The notes below the pieces were generated by a model. The model did not search any database. It saw nothing but the letters and a program-made list of their open reading frames with translations, and was not told where the DNA came from. From positions 5,605,501-5,669,500 of the forward strand of contig NZ_JAFEJA010000001.1 in the NCBI RefSeq assembly GCF_016919245.1: a DNA stretch of 64,000 nt, in the 5' to 3' direction. The translations under genes and the position numbers were made by a program. Origin of the DNA: Streptomyces zhihengii (GTDB lineage Bacteria > Actinomycetota > Actinomycetes > Streptomycetales > Streptomycetaceae). Of this stretch, positions 18,579-27,181 are shown piece by piece (the first letter of the stretch is position 1; the number at the start of each line of letters is the position of its first letter).

Positions 18579-18920
18579 GTGGAGCAAGGACCCGCCGCGC
18601 CGCCACTGCTGGCCGTGACGACCACCACCGACAGCGCCGAGAAGGCACGCCGCCTGGCCCAGGGGGCCGTCGAGGCCCGGCTCGCCGCCTGCGCGCAGAT
18701 CTCCGCCCCGGTGACCTCCGTCTACCACTGGCAGCGGGCCATCGAGACCGCCGAGGAGTGGCAGGTCGTCTTCAAGACCACCCCGGCCTGCTACGACGCC
18801 CTCGAAGCGCACCTGACGGCCGCGCACGACTACGACACCCCGGAGATCGTCGCCGTGCCGGTGGTCCGCGCGGCCGCCGGCTACACGGCCTGGGTCCGTG
18901 CGGAGACCACGGCCCCGTGA
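18579..18920 (+). CDS. cutA: Divalent-cation tolerance protein CutA
   Basis: CutA is a small trimeric cytoplasmic protein with a PII-like fold, linked to copper tolerance in some bacteria; its exact role is unsettled. This one has 113 residues with the family landmarks AVTTTTDSAEKARRLAQGAV, RLAACAQISAPVTSVYHWQ, EEWQVVFKT, LTAAHDYDTPEIVAVPV and a final YTAWV. GTG 18579 was chosen for the AAGGAG 8 nt upstream. Its stop overlaps the GTG of the next gene (GTGA), so the two are coupled. Confidence 0.93.
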   Translation: MEQGPAAPPLLAVTTTTDSAEKARRLAQGAVEARLAACAQISAPVTSVYHWQRAIETAEEWQVVFKTTPACYDALEAHLTAAHDYDTPEIVAVPVVRAAAGYTAWVRAETTAP

Positions 18921-19354
18921 CCGTCGAGCTCCCCTTCTTCGTCTACGGCACACTCCGCCCGGGCGAACGCAACCACGACCTGTTCCTGGCCGGCCGCACC
19001 ACCCGCGAACGCCCGGCGACCCTCCACGGAGCACTGCTCTACGAGGGCCCCGGCTACCCCTACGCCGTGGACGACCCGGCCGGCTCCGGCCGCGTCGCGG
19101 GCACCGTCGTCACGGCGGCACCCGGGGAGTACGCGGCGCTGCTGCGCACCCTCGACGGGCTGGAGGAGTACATCGCACCCGGCCACCCGCGCAACCTCTA
19201 CGAACGCGTCGCCCGCGAGGTCGTCCCCGCGGACGGGCCCGCGGCCCGTGCCTGGGTGTACGTCGCCGCCCCCGGGATCGCCCGCGCGCTGGCCGGGTCC
19301 GGGGTACCGGTCCCGTCCGGCGACTGGTCCGCTCACACCCGCGGCCCGGCCTGA
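18917..19354 (+). CDS. Gamma-glutamylcyclotransferase (AIG2-like) family protein
   Basis: This 145-residue protein starts VTVELPFFVYGTLRPGERNH. YGTLRPG is the substrate-loop signature of the gamma-glutamylcyclotransferase/AIG2 fold, which forms 5-oxoproline from gamma-glutamyl amines. The catalytic acidic residue is likely Glu in LDGLEEY, within the usual LD.fE.y pattern. Its GTG overlaps the cutA stop by 4 bp. The substrate is unknown. Confidence 0.87.
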   Translation: MTVELPFFVYGTLRPGERNHDLFLAGRTTRERPATLHGALLYEGPGYPYAVDDPAGSGRVAGTVVTAAPGEYAALLRTLDGLEEYIAPGHPRNLYERVAREVVPADGPAARAWVYVAAPGIARALAGSGVPVPSGDWSAHTRGPA

Positions 19355-19573
19355 GCACGGGCAGCGCCCTCCCGGCCCCGCCGTGCGCCCCACTCCGGCC
19401 CCGCCGGCACCTTCCCAGCCCCGCCGGCGTTCGGGGCCCGTGGCCCTGGGGCGGGAGCCCCGAGAACCGGGGTCCGGGGCGGAGCCCCGGTTACGGGAAG
19501 GGGCGGGGTGGGGAAAGGGCCCGCCGCAGGCGTGCCCCCACCCGAACCCCCGCCCCCGCCCGCTCCCCTCGCG

Positions 19574-21703
19574 TCACCCCGTACCGGCCCCCGGCCCCCG
19601 CCCCGCCACCTCCACCCGCACCGCGCACACCTTGAACTCCGGCATCCGCGACGTCGGATCCAGCGCCGGATTGGTCACCGTGTTGACCCGCCCCGCCCCC
19701 GGCCAGTGGAACGGCATGAACACCGTGTCCGGCCGGATCCCGTTGGTCACCCGGGCCGGGCCCTCCGCCCGCCCGCGGCGCGAGACGACGGCCACCGGAT
19801 CGCCCTCCGCCACCCCCAGGCGCTCCGCCATCTGCGGATGCAGCTCGACGAACGGCCCCGGCGCGGCCGCGGTCAGCTCGTCCACCCTGCGGGTCTGCGC
19901 CCCCGACTGGTACTGGGCCACCACCCGGCCGGTGGTCAGCAGCACCGGGTACTCGGCGTCCGGCTCCTCCGCGGCGGGCCGGTGGGTGACCGGCACGAAG
20001 CGGGCCAGGCCGTCCGGCGTCGCGAACCGGTCCAGGAAGAGGCGGGGCGTCCCGGGGTGGGGCGCGTCTCCCGCCCCGTCCGGACAGGGCCAGAAGACCC
20101 CGTCCTCCTCCGCGATCCTGCGGTAGGTGATGCCCGAGTAGTCGGCCGGGCCGCCCGCGGACGCCCTGCGCAGTTCGTCGAAGACCTCCTCCGCGTCGGT
20201 GGGGAAGCCCTTCTCGTGGCCCAGCAGAGCGGCCAGCGCGTGGAGCACCTCCAGATCGCTGCGCACCCCCGCCGGCGGGGTCAGCGCCCTGCGCCGCAGC
20301 AGCACCCGGCCCTCCAGATTGGTCATGGTGCCGGTCTCCTCGGCCCACTGGGTGACCGGCAGCACCACGTCCGCGAGTGCGGCCGTCTCCGACAGGACGA
20401 CGTCCGCGACGGCCAGGAAGTCCAGCGACCGCAGGCGTTCCTCGACATGGGCCGCGCGCGGCGCGGAGACCACCGGGTTGGAGCCCATCAGCAGCAGCGA
20501 CTTCACGTCCCGGCCGAGCGCGTCCAGGAGTTCGTAGGCACTGCGCCCGGGGCCGGGCAGCGACTCGGGCGGCACGCCCCAGACCTCGGCGACATGGGCG
20601 CGGGCGGCCGGGTCGTCCAGCTTGCGGTAGCCCGGCAACTGGTCGGCCTTCTGGCCGTGTTCACGGCCGCCCTGCCCGTTGCCCTGCCCGGTGAGGCAGC
20701 CGTAGCCGGACAGCGGCCGGCCGGCGCGGCCCGTCGCCAGGCAGAGGTTGATCCAGGCGCCGACGGTGTCGGTGCCCTTGGACTGCTGCTCGGGGCCGCG
20801 CGCGGTCAGCACCATCCCGGTCGGCGCGTCGCAGAACATCCGCGCCGCCTCCCGGAGCTGGGGCACCCCGACACCGGTGATCCGCTCCACCAGCTCCGGC
20901 CAGTGCGCCATCGCCGCGGCGCGCGCCTCGGGCCAGCCGGCGGTCCGCTCCCCGATGAAGGCGTCGTCGGTGCGCCCCTCGGCGACCACGATGTGCAGCA
21001 GCCCCAGGGCGAGCGCCAGATCGGTGCCGGGCCGCGGTGCCAGATGCAGATCGGCCTGCTCGGCCGTCCTGGTGCGCCGGGGGTCGACGACGATCAGCCG
21101 GCCCCCGTTCTCCTTCAGCTCGGTGAGGTAGCGCAGCGCGGGCGGCATGGTCTCGGCGAGGTTGGAGCCGACGAGGATCACACAGCCGGTCCGCGGGATG
21201 TCCTCCAGCGGGAACGGCAGCCCGCGGTCGAGGCCGAACGCCCTGGTGTGCGCGGCCGCCGCCGAGGACATGCAGAAGCGGCCGTTGTAGTCGATCTGGG
21301 AGGTGCCGAGGGCGACCCGCGCGAACTTGCCGAGCGTGTACGCCTTCTCGTTGGTCAGCCCGCCGCCGCCGAAGACGCCCACCGCGTCGGGGCCGTGCTC
21401 GGCCCGGCTGCGGCCCAGCTTGTCGGCGATCGTACGCAGTGCCTCCTCCCAGGTGGCCTCCTCGAGCCGGCCGGTGGCGTGGGATCGGACGAGCGGCCCG
21501 GTCAGGCGCACCCGGGAGGAGAGAACAGCGGGCGCGGTACGGCCCTTGCCGCACAGCGCCCCCCGGTTCACGGGGAATTCGGTGCGCTCCACCACCTCGA
21601 CGGTCCGTTCGGCGCCGTCCGCCGAGTCCGGCGCGGCGCGCAGCTTCATGCCGCACTGCAGCGCGCAGTAGGGGCAGTGGGTGTCGGTGGTCTCGTCGCG
21701 CAT
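19574..21703 (-). CDS. nasA: Assimilatory nitrate reductase catalytic subunit
   Basis: NasA reduces nitrate to nitrite in the cytoplasm using bis-MGD molybdenum and one [4Fe-4S] cluster. It has about 709 residues from this start. The cluster ligands are C10-x2-C13-x3-C17 and C51 (HCPYCALQC, LCGKG). Molybdopterin-oxidoreductase landmarks follow: VGVFGGGGLTNEKAY, NGRFCMSSAAAA, ILVGSNLAETMP, LLLMGSNPVVS, TGTMTNLEGRVLLR and VLLTTGRVVAQYQSG (dinucleotide-binding domain). The [2Fe-2S] C-terminal domain of some NasA proteins is absent, so an external electron donor is needed. An in-frame ATG at 21721 is possible, but 21703 keeps the GlnR-like site clear of the coding region. Confidence 0.93.
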   Translation of the reverse strand: MRDETTDTHCPYCALQCGMKLRAAPDSADGAERTVEVVERTEFPVNRGALCGKGRTAPAVLSSRVRLTGPLVRSHATGRLEEATWEEALRTIADKLGRSRAEHGPDAVGVFGGGGLTNEKAYTLGKFARVALGTSQIDYNGRFCMSSAAAAHTRAFGLDRGLPFPLEDIPRTGCVILVGSNLAETMPPALRYLTELKENGGRLIVVDPRRTRTAEQADLHLAPRPGTDLALALGLLHIVVAEGRTDDAFIGERTAGWPEARAAAMAHWPELVERITGVGVPQLREAARMFCDAPTGMVLTARGPEQQSKGTDTVGAWINLCLATGRAGRPLSGYGCLTGQGNGQGGREHGQKADQLPGYRKLDDPAARAHVAEVWGVPPESLPGPGRSAYELLDALGRDVKSLLLMGSNPVVSAPRAAHVEERLRSLDFLAVADVVLSETAALADVVLPVTQWAEETGTMTNLEGRVLLRRRALTPPAGVRSDLEVLHALAALLGHEKGFPTDAEEVFDELRRASAGGPADYSGITYRRIAEEDGVFWPCPDGAGDAPHPGTPRLFLDRFATPDGLARFVPVTHRPAAEEPDAEYPVLLTTGRVVAQYQSGAQTRRVDELTAAAPGPFVELHPQMAERLGVAEGDPVAVVSRRGRAEGPARVTNGIRPDTVFMPFHWPGAGRVNTVTNPALDPTSRMPEFKVCAVRVEVAGRGPGAGTG

Positions 21704-21725
21704 GCCGCCAGCGTGCGACATCCGT

Positions 21726-21752
21726 GTTACGCGGGCGGACGCCGCGCATTAC
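21726..21752 (-). promoter_or_regulatory. Putative GlnR a-half-sites upstream of nasA
   Basis: Read towards nasA, GTAAT (21752-21748) and GTAAC (21730-21726) lie exactly 22 bp apart, the repeat distance of GlnR a-sites (5+6+5+6). The b-sites between and after them are poor (CGTCC, GTCGC). The position just upstream of nasA fits nitrogen control. Confidence 0.5.
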
Positions 21753-21893
21753 GGGCGCGGTACGCGGCCCTCCGGGCGCGCCGCGCCGCCCGGTGAGGGG
21801 GCGCGGCGCCGTGACCGCCCCGTCGCGGCGCGCTCACGGCCCCGGCGCGGCCCGCTCAGGGCCCCGGACCGGCAGCGAAACGGCCCCGCCTCC

Positions 21894-21968
21894 GGCGCCG
21901 TGACGGTCCCGGGGGCGCCGTGACCGTCCCCGGCGCCGTGACCGCCTCCGGCGCCGTGACCGCCCGGC
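21894..21968. repeat. 18-20 bp tandem repeat
   Basis: GGCGCCGTGACCG(T/C)CCC occurs four times starting at 21894, 21914, 21932 and 21950, just downstream of the TIGR03086 gene. Confidence 0.75.
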
Positions 21969-21986
21969 CGCGGCGCGGCGTGCGGC

Positions 21987-22568
21987 TCAGCCCCGCCGGC
22001 CGAGCATCGCCAGCAGACGGGACTGCGGGGTGTCCGCGGGCGGCGGTTCGACGGGCGGGGCGAAGAGACCCGAGTCGGCGAGGCCGTCGGCGTACGGGGT
22101 GACCTCGTCCAGGGCGAAGGCGACCAGGTCGTGGGGGAGGTGCTCCGGCGCGCCGATCGCCCGGGACAGGTCCCAGGCGTGCACCACCGCGTCCGCCGTC
22201 ATCTGGGCGCAGTAGGCGACCGCCGGGGTCGGTCCGTACGACAGCTCGACCGTGCGCTCCAGCGCGCCCTCCGCGGCGAAGGCGTTCCGCGCGGCGCGGG
22301 CGGCGGCGTCCCAGGTGACCCGGGGCCGCTCGCCGAGCACATCGCCGTCGAAGGAGTCGCCGACGTCGTCCGGGCCGGAGCCGTCGGTCACCAGGGCGGG
22401 CACCCAGAGCTGTTCGGCGGTGAGGTGGTTGACGAGATCGCGTACGGACCACTCGGTGCACGGCGTCGGTTCGTCCCACTGGTCCGGCCGGACGGCGTGC
22501 ACCCGCTCGGTGAACAGGGCGAGAGCCTCGGCGTGCCGGGCGAGCAGCACTGTCACGTCATTGTTCAT
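21987..22568 (-). CDS. TIGR03086 family (DinB/maleylpyruvate-isomerase-like) protein
   Basis: This 193-residue protein (196 if GTG 22577 is used) has a mycothiol-dependent maleylpyruvate isomerase N-domain/DinB fold. The helix with PDQWDEPTPCTEWSVRDLVNHL provides the first metal-ligand His. AVVHAWDLSRAIG provides the second, and the C-terminal PQSRLLAMLGR is the usual family ending. Members probably use a metal and may be mycothiol-dependent transferases; the substrate is unknown. It stands alone, divergent from nothing obvious, between nasA and a SanA/YdcF gene. Confidence 0.88.
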   Translation of the reverse strand: MNNDVTVLLARHAEALALFTERVHAVRPDQWDEPTPCTEWSVRDLVNHLTAEQLWVPALVTDGSGPDDVGDSFDGDVLGERPRVTWDAAARAARNAFAAEGALERTVELSYGPTPAVAYCAQMTADAVVHAWDLSRAIGAPEHLPHDLVAFALDEVTPYADGLADSGLFAPPVEPPPADTPQSRLLAMLGRRG

Positions 22569-22610
22569 GCGGCTCACTGTCGCCTGCCCGGGGCCCGGAA
22601 GCGAGCGTGC

Positions 22611-22740
22611 CGTGCCGTCACCCGCGCGTCGGACCCTTCCCCCGTGCCGTCACCCGCGCGTCGGACCCCTCCCCGTGCCGTCACCCGCGCTACGGCGCGC
22701 GCCCGCCGGCGGGTCACCCGCGCGTCGGACCCCTCCCCGC
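22611..22740. repeat. 31-32 bp tandem repeat
   Basis: CGTGCCGTCACCCGCGCGTC followed by GGACCCCTCCCC starts at 22611, 22643 and 22674. A diverged fourth copy ends at 22740. It fills the gap between two minus-strand genes. Confidence 0.75.
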
Positions 22741-22791
22741 CGCATGCCCCACCGCCCCGGGCCCCGCGTCAGGGCTCCCCGGGCCCCCGCG

Positions 22792-23475
22792 TCAGTGCCC
22801 CGCCGCCGCCAGGGCGTCGTGGACGCCGCGCTCCTCGTCGCCGAGGAAGTGCGGGTCGGGCCGGAACGCCGCGTCGAGCGACGCCTTGCCCGCCGCGAAC
22901 AGCTCCCGCACACCGCCGTAGTACCAGGTCGCGTCGTGCGGTTCGGCCACCGCGACGCCGTACGCGTCGATCCCGGCGGACCGGCACAGGGTGACGGCCC
23001 GCCGGATGTGGAAGCCCTGCGTCACCAGCACCGCCCGCTCCACGCCGAAGATCCTGCGCGCCCGCGCGCAGGAGTCCCAGGTGTCGAACCCGGCGTAGTC
23101 GCTGACGATCCGGTCGTCCGGCACCCCGAGCCCGGTGAGGTAGCCCCGCATCGCGTCCGGCTCGTCGTACTCGGCGCGGCTGTTGTCGCCGGTGACCAGG
23201 ACGACCTTGACCTTGCCCGTCCGGTACAGCTCGGCGGCCGTGTCGAGGCGGTGCGCGAGATACGGCGTCGGCCGCCCGTCCCACAGCCCCGCGCCGAAGA
23301 CGACGGCCACCTCGCGCGCGGGCACGTCGCCGGCCGGGCGCACCCTGCCGTCGGCGGCGGCGTGCATCCAGGTCGACGGCAGCAGCGCGAGCACGCACCC
23401 CGCCATGACGGCCTGGATCGCACGTCGTCTGCGGCGCGGCCCGCCTGCCGCCCACCACCTGCGGATTCGCTGCAT
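22792..23475 (-). CDS. SanA/YdcF/ElyC family membrane protein (DUF218)
   Basis: This 227-residue protein has an N-terminal membrane segment (AIQAVMAGCVLALLP) after an Arg-rich start and a periplasm/outside-facing DUF218 domain. Motifs are VAVVFGAGLWDGRPTPYLAHRLDTA, VVLVTGDNS, EPDAMRGYLTGLGVP, DYAGFDTWDSCARARRIFG and VTQGFHIRRAVTLCR. SanA in enterobacteria affects envelope permeability to vancomycin; here the role is only inferred. The ATG at 23475 follows GGGAGG directly and was preferred to much longer upstream extensions. Confidence 0.9.
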   Translation of the reverse strand: MQRIRRWWAAGGPRRRRRAIQAVMAGCVLALLPSTWMHAAADGRVRPAGDVPAREVAVVFGAGLWDGRPTPYLAHRLDTAAELYRTGKVKVVLVTGDNSRAEYDEPDAMRGYLTGLGVPDDRIVSDYAGFDTWDSCARARRIFGVERAVLVTQGFHIRRAVTLCRSAGIDAYGVAVAEPHDATWYYGGVRELFAAGKASLDAAFRPDPHFLGDEERGVHDALAAAGH

Positions 23476-23553
23476 GCTCCCTCCCTGAGGACAGACGTCC
23501 GGCGGGGGAAAAAGGTTCGCCGCCCCGGTGCGCGGCTTGGCAGGATCCCGCCC

Positions 23554-24267
23554 ATGACGAGGGACGACAGGGTGGAGCTCGCCGCCCGCAACAACGCACG
23601 GTGGTGCCACACGATGTGCCGGGCCCACGGGCTGACCGGCAGTTTCGCACCGGACGCCTGGACCAGCGCCCGGCGTACGCCGCCGCTCTACCCGGACGCC
23701 GTCACGCTGACCCCGGACGCCTGTGCCGCGGATGTGCTGGCCCGTGCCGACACGGCCGCGCCCGGCGCCTCGGTCAAGGACTCCTACGCCGTGCTCGATC
23801 TGGCGCCCGCCGGGTTCGCGGTGCTGTTCGAGGCGCAGTGGCTGCACCGCCCGGCGCACGGTGCCGCCGTCCCCGCCCCGGCCGGGCCGCGATGGGAGCG
23901 GGTGACCACGGCGGCCGAACTCGCCGGCTGGGCGGACGCCTGGGACGGCGGCCAGGGCCTCGCGGACCTCTTCCGCCCGGAGCTGCTGCGGGACGCGGAC
24001 ACCGCCGTCCTCGCCGCGCGCGGCCCGTCCGGCGCCCCGGTCGCGGGCGCCGTGGTCACGGCGGACGGCACCGCCGCCGGTGTCTCCAACCTCTTCACCA
24101 CGGACGGGGACCCGGACACGGCCTGGGCCGGCTGCCTCGCGGCGGTGGACCGGCTGTGGCCGGGCGCCCCGGTGGTCGGCTACGAACACGGCGACGACCT
24201 CGCCGCCGCCGTTCGCCAGGGTCTGGCCCCGGCGGGGCCGCTGCGGGTGTGGCTGTCCGCGGCCTGA
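23554..24267 (+). CDS. Hypothetical protein (possible GNAT-like domain)
   Basis: This 237-residue cytoplasmic protein has normal Streptomyces codon use. The N-terminal part ARNNARWCHTMCRAHG and the acceptor-like segment PVAGAVVTADGTAAGVSNLFTT, followed by PVVGYEHGDDLAAAVRQG, suggest an acetyltransferase-like beta layout, but the acetyl-CoA pyrophosphate loop is not clear. The ATG at 23554 lies close to a CAGGAT hexamer, so the message may be leaderless. It is divergent from the SanA-like gene. I do not recognise a specific function. Confidence 0.65.
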   Translation: MTRDDRVELAARNNARWCHTMCRAHGLTGSFAPDAWTSARRTPPLYPDAVTLTPDACAADVLARADTAAPGASVKDSYAVLDLAPAGFAVLFEAQWLHRPAHGAAVPAPAGPRWERVTTAAELAGWADAWDGGQGLADLFRPELLRDADTAVLAARGPSGAPVAGAVVTADGTAAGVSNLFTTDGDPDTAWAGCLAAVDRLWPGAPVVGYEHGDDLAAAVRQGLAPAGPLRVWLSAA

Positions 24268-24340
24268 GCCGCGGCCGTCCGCCGCATCCGGCGGACACCG
24301 GGATCGGGAAGACCGGGATGTGAGCCCGGCGAAAACCGCC

Positions 24341-24367
24341 GTCACCCTCGCGCAACAAGGAGGCAAC
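24341..24367 (+). promoter_or_regulatory. Possible GlnR site upstream of the sirohydrochlorin chelatase
   Basis: GTCAC-n6-GCAAC-n6-GCAAC keeps the 5+6 spacing of GlnR boxes. GTCAC fits the a-site fully and GCAAC fits GAAAC in four of five positions. It is 184 nt from the chelatase ATG, so the link is tentative. Confidence 0.35.
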
Positions 24368-24550
24368 CTGCGCCCGCCACCATCGGGTCATGACGGAGCC
24401 GGAACACCTTCGTGAGTCCCTGCCCCCTCCCGCACCGATGCCCCACGAGAGCACCGCGCAGTTCGACACCACCGCGCAACTGCTCACGCGCATCACCGCT
24501 CAGCTCGGCACCCAGCTGAGTCACGTCCGACTGAACGGAACCCGCCACGC

Positions 24551-25297
24551 ATGCCCCCGACCTCCCAGCGGCCCGCCCTCGTCGCCGTCGCCCACGGCAG
24601 CCGTGACCCGCGCGCCGTGCGCACCGTCACCGCGCTCCTCGACCGGGTCCGTGAGCTCCGCCCCGGCCTCGATGTCCGTCTCGGCCACATCGAGCTGAAC
24701 GAGCCCCTGCTCGACGCCACCCTCGACGGCCTCGCGGGCGCGCCCGCCGTTCTCGTCCCCCTGCTGCTCAGCCGCGGGTACCACGTCAAGCACGACCTGC
24801 CGCGGGCGGCCGAGCGGGTGCCCGGCGCCGACATCCGCGTCGCCGCGCCCCTCGGCCCGCATCCGCTGCTCGCCGAGGTGCTGGCCGCCCGGCTGGCGGA
24901 GGCCGGCTGGCGCGAGGAGGACAACGGCAGCCGCCGGGCCGCGGTGGTGCTCGCCTCCGCCGGTTCGCGCGACCCGGAGTCGGCCGAGGACACCCGCCAC
25001 GCCGCCGCCCTGCTCGCCGAGCGGCTCCGGGTGCCCGTCGTCCCCGCGTACGCCTCCGCCCTCGCGCCGACCGTCCCCGCCGCCGTGCGCGCGCTGACGG
25101 CCCGCGGACGCCACCGCGTCGCCGTGGCCTCCTACTTCGCCGCGCCTGGCCTCTTCGCGACCCGCAGCGCCGAGGCGGCGCCCTGGATCGCCGCGCAGCC
25201 GCTCGGCGTCCACCCGGCCCTCGCCCGCCTGCTCCTCCACCGCTACGACCGGTCCCTGACCGCCGCCCACCGCCCGCGCACCCTCACCGCGGCCTGA
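24551..25297 (+). CDS. Sirohydrochlorin chelatase (CbiX/SirB type)
   Basis: This chelatase inserts Fe2+ (or Co2+) into sirohydrochlorin to make siroheme or a cobalamin precursor. It has 248 residues with two repeated chelatase half-domains. The first has VAVAHGSRDPRA (active-site His) and LVPLLLSRGYHVKHDLP (second His, residues about 71-87). The second has VVLASAGSRDPESAED and VAVASYFAAPGLF, which lacks the His residues. NirB in this window needs siroheme, and the location near nasA suggests co-supply. A short possible reading frame begins at 24390 upstream. The start is uncertain because no strong ribosome binding site precedes ATG 24551. Confidence 0.88.
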   Translation: MPPTSQRPALVAVAHGSRDPRAVRTVTALLDRVRELRPGLDVRLGHIELNEPLLDATLDGLAGAPAVLVPLLLSRGYHVKHDLPRAAERVPGADIRVAAPLGPHPLLAEVLAARLAEAGWREEDNGSRRAAVVLASAGSRDPESAEDTRHAAALLAERLRVPVVPAYASALAPTVPAAVRALTARGRHRVAVASYFAAPGLFATRSAEAAPWIAAQPLGVHPALARLLLHRYDRSLTAAHRPRTLTAA

Positions 25298-25475
25298 ATC
25301 CTCCGGCCCGTCGGGGGACACCGGGCGCAGCGTGCGGCGCCGCGGCCACCGGATCGGGCCGGGTGCGGCCCGCCGCGCACCGCGCGGCGGCCCAGGCCGC
25401 TCGCCGAGGCCCGCGCCCCGGGGTGCGGGCCGGACCGTTTCCCGCGGGCCGGTTCTCGTGGCACGGCCCTCGGCC

Positions 25476-25502
25476 GTGTCCTCAATCGCCGGACGGGCTG
25501 AA
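25476..25502. repeat. Copy of a dispersed intergenic repeat
   Basis: GTGTCCTCAATCGCCGGACG followed by GGCTGAA appears here and, in either orientation, at 44008-44036, 44113-44142 and 44241-44263. It is a familiar Streptomyces intergenic sequence. Confidence 0.7.
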
Positions 25503-25573
25503 GGGCGACCGCCCCTGACGGCACAGGCCCCCGCCTCGCACCCCGCCTCGCGTCCCGCGTCGGTGGCGCCGGT

Positions 25574-25579
25574 TACCTT
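25574..25579 (+). promoter_or_regulatory. -10 element of dgt (leaderless)
   Basis: TACCTT ends 6 nt before the ATG of dgt, which implies a transcript starting at the start codon. No -35 of note was seen. Confidence 0.45.
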
Positions 25580-25585
25580 CGGTGC

Positions 25586-27028
25586 ATGGATGGCACTGGC
25601 ACCACCGGCACCGACGGCAGCACCTGGCCCCACGACCCCGAGGCCCCCGCGTCCCCCACGACCCCGGCCGCCCGCACCGCCCCCCGCACCACCCCGGTGG
25701 CGCCGGACGCCGCCTGGCCGCACGATCCCGAGGCGCCCGCCCCGCTCGGCGACGGCGAGCGGGGCTACGACGCCGCCGCGGTCGAACGCTTCGCGCCCGA
25801 GCCCGACAAGCGCCCCGGCCGTACGGCCTTCCAGCGCGACCGGGCCCGGATCCTGCACTCCTCGGCGCTGCGCCGTCTCGCGGGCAAGACCCAGGTCGTC
25901 ACGCCCGGCACCCGCAGCCACACCTGGGACGCCAGCCCCCGCACCCGGCTCACCCACTCCCTGGAGTGCGCCCAGATCGGGCGGGAGCTCGGCGCCGCGC
26001 TCGGCTGCGACCCCGACCTGGTGGAGGCGGCCTGCCTCTCCCACGACATGGGCCATCCGCCCTTCGGCCACAACGGCGAGCAGGCGCTCAACGAGTTCGC
26101 CGCCGACTGCGGCGGGTTCGAGGGCAACGCCCAGTCCCTGCGGCTGCTCACCCGTATCGAGCCCAAGCGGTTCGCGCCGGACGCCCGGACCGGCGAGCCG
26201 GTCAGCGTGGGCCTCAACCTGACCCGCGCCGCGCTGGACGCCGCGACGAAGTACCCGTGGACACGCGGCGGCAGCCCCGCCGATCCTTCGTCGGCCAAGT
26301 TCGGGGTGTACGAGGACGACCTGCCGGTCTTCGAGTGGGTGCGCCGCGGCGTCCCCGCCGGCCGGGTCTGCTTCGAGGCGCAGGTCATGGACTGGTCGGA
26401 CGACGTCGCCTACTCGGTCCACGACTTCGAGGACGGCCTGCACGCCGGCCACATCGACACCGGCCGCCTGCTCTCCGCGGCCGAACGGGAATCCGTCTGG
26501 TCCGTCGCCATCGGCCGGTACGTCTCCGCGGACACCTCGCCCGACGAGCTGTCCGAGGCGCTCGACCGGCTGGTCGACGCGCCGTGGTGGCCCCACCACT
26601 ACGACGGATCGGCCGTCGCCCAGGCCCGGCTGAAGGACGCGACGAGCCAGCTCATCGGCCGGTTCGCGCTCGCCGCCGAGCGCGCCACCCGCCGGGCGTA
26701 CGGCGACGGGCCGCTGACCCGGTACGGCGCCGAACTCGTCGTCCCGCGGGCCACCCGCCACGAGTGCGCGGTGCTCAAGGCCGTCGCCGACCGCTATGTG
26801 ATGCGCCGCGCCGAACAGGAGGAACTCCGCGCCGACCAGCGCGTGGTGCTCGCCGAACTGGCCGAGGCGCTCACCGCCCGCGCGCCCGAGGGGCTGGAGC
26901 CGCAGTTCCGGGCGCTGTTCGAGGCGGCGCCGGACGACCGGGCCCGCAAGCGGGTCGTCGTCGACCAGATCGCCTCGCTCACCGACGCCTCGGCCCGGAC
27001 CCTGCACGCCCGGCTGCCGAGGCGCTGA
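25586..27028 (+). CDS. dgt: Deoxyguanosinetriphosphate triphosphohydrolase-like protein
   Basis: Dgt hydrolyses dGTP (and other dNTPs in some homologues) to the nucleoside and tripolyphosphate. It has 480 residues. HD-domain metal ligands are visible: [17 protein letters not shown] (His), [15 protein letters not shown] (the HD pair) and [18 protein letters not shown] (Asp). The N-terminal 55 residues are a Pro/Thr-rich extension holding WPHDPEAPA twice (residues 14-22 and 44-52), which is unusual and probably disordered. The ATG is at the end of a -10 element. It lies upstream of dnaG, as in other Streptomyces, consistent with a housekeeping nucleotide-pool role. Confidence 0.94.
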   Translation: MDGTGTTGTDGSTWPHDPEAPASPTTPAARTAPRTTPVAPDAAWPHDPEAPAPLGDGERGYDAAAVERFAPEPDKRPGRTAFQRDRARILHSSALRRLAGKTQVVTPGTRSHTWDASPRTRLTHSLECAQIGRELGAALGCDPDLVEAACLSHDMGHPPFGHNGEQALNEFAADCGGFEGNAQSLRLLTRIEPKRFAPDARTGEPVSVGLNLTRAALDAATKYPWTRGGSPADPSSAKFGVYEDDLPVFEWVRRGVPAGRVCFEAQVMDWSDDVAYSVHDFEDGLHAGHIDTGRLLSAAERESVWSVAIGRYVSADTSPDELSEALDRLVDAPWWPHHYDGSAVAQARLKDATSQLIGRFALAAERATRRAYGDGPLTRYGAELVVPRATRHECAVLKAVADRYVMRRAEQEELRADQRVVLAELAEALTARAPEGLEPQFRALFEAAPDDRARKRVVVDQIASLTDASARTLHARLPRR

Positions 27029-27181
27029 CCGCTGCCCGGCGCCGGGCCGGGTACGGTGATCGTTTGTCGTTTCGTCCGGTTCCGTACGTCCGGGGGCCTC
27101 GGGCGGGCACTCCCCCTTTCGCCGGCACGCCGGGTGCGGGACGCTCGCAAGGCCGAACAGGACCTGAAGAGGAGGCAACAC

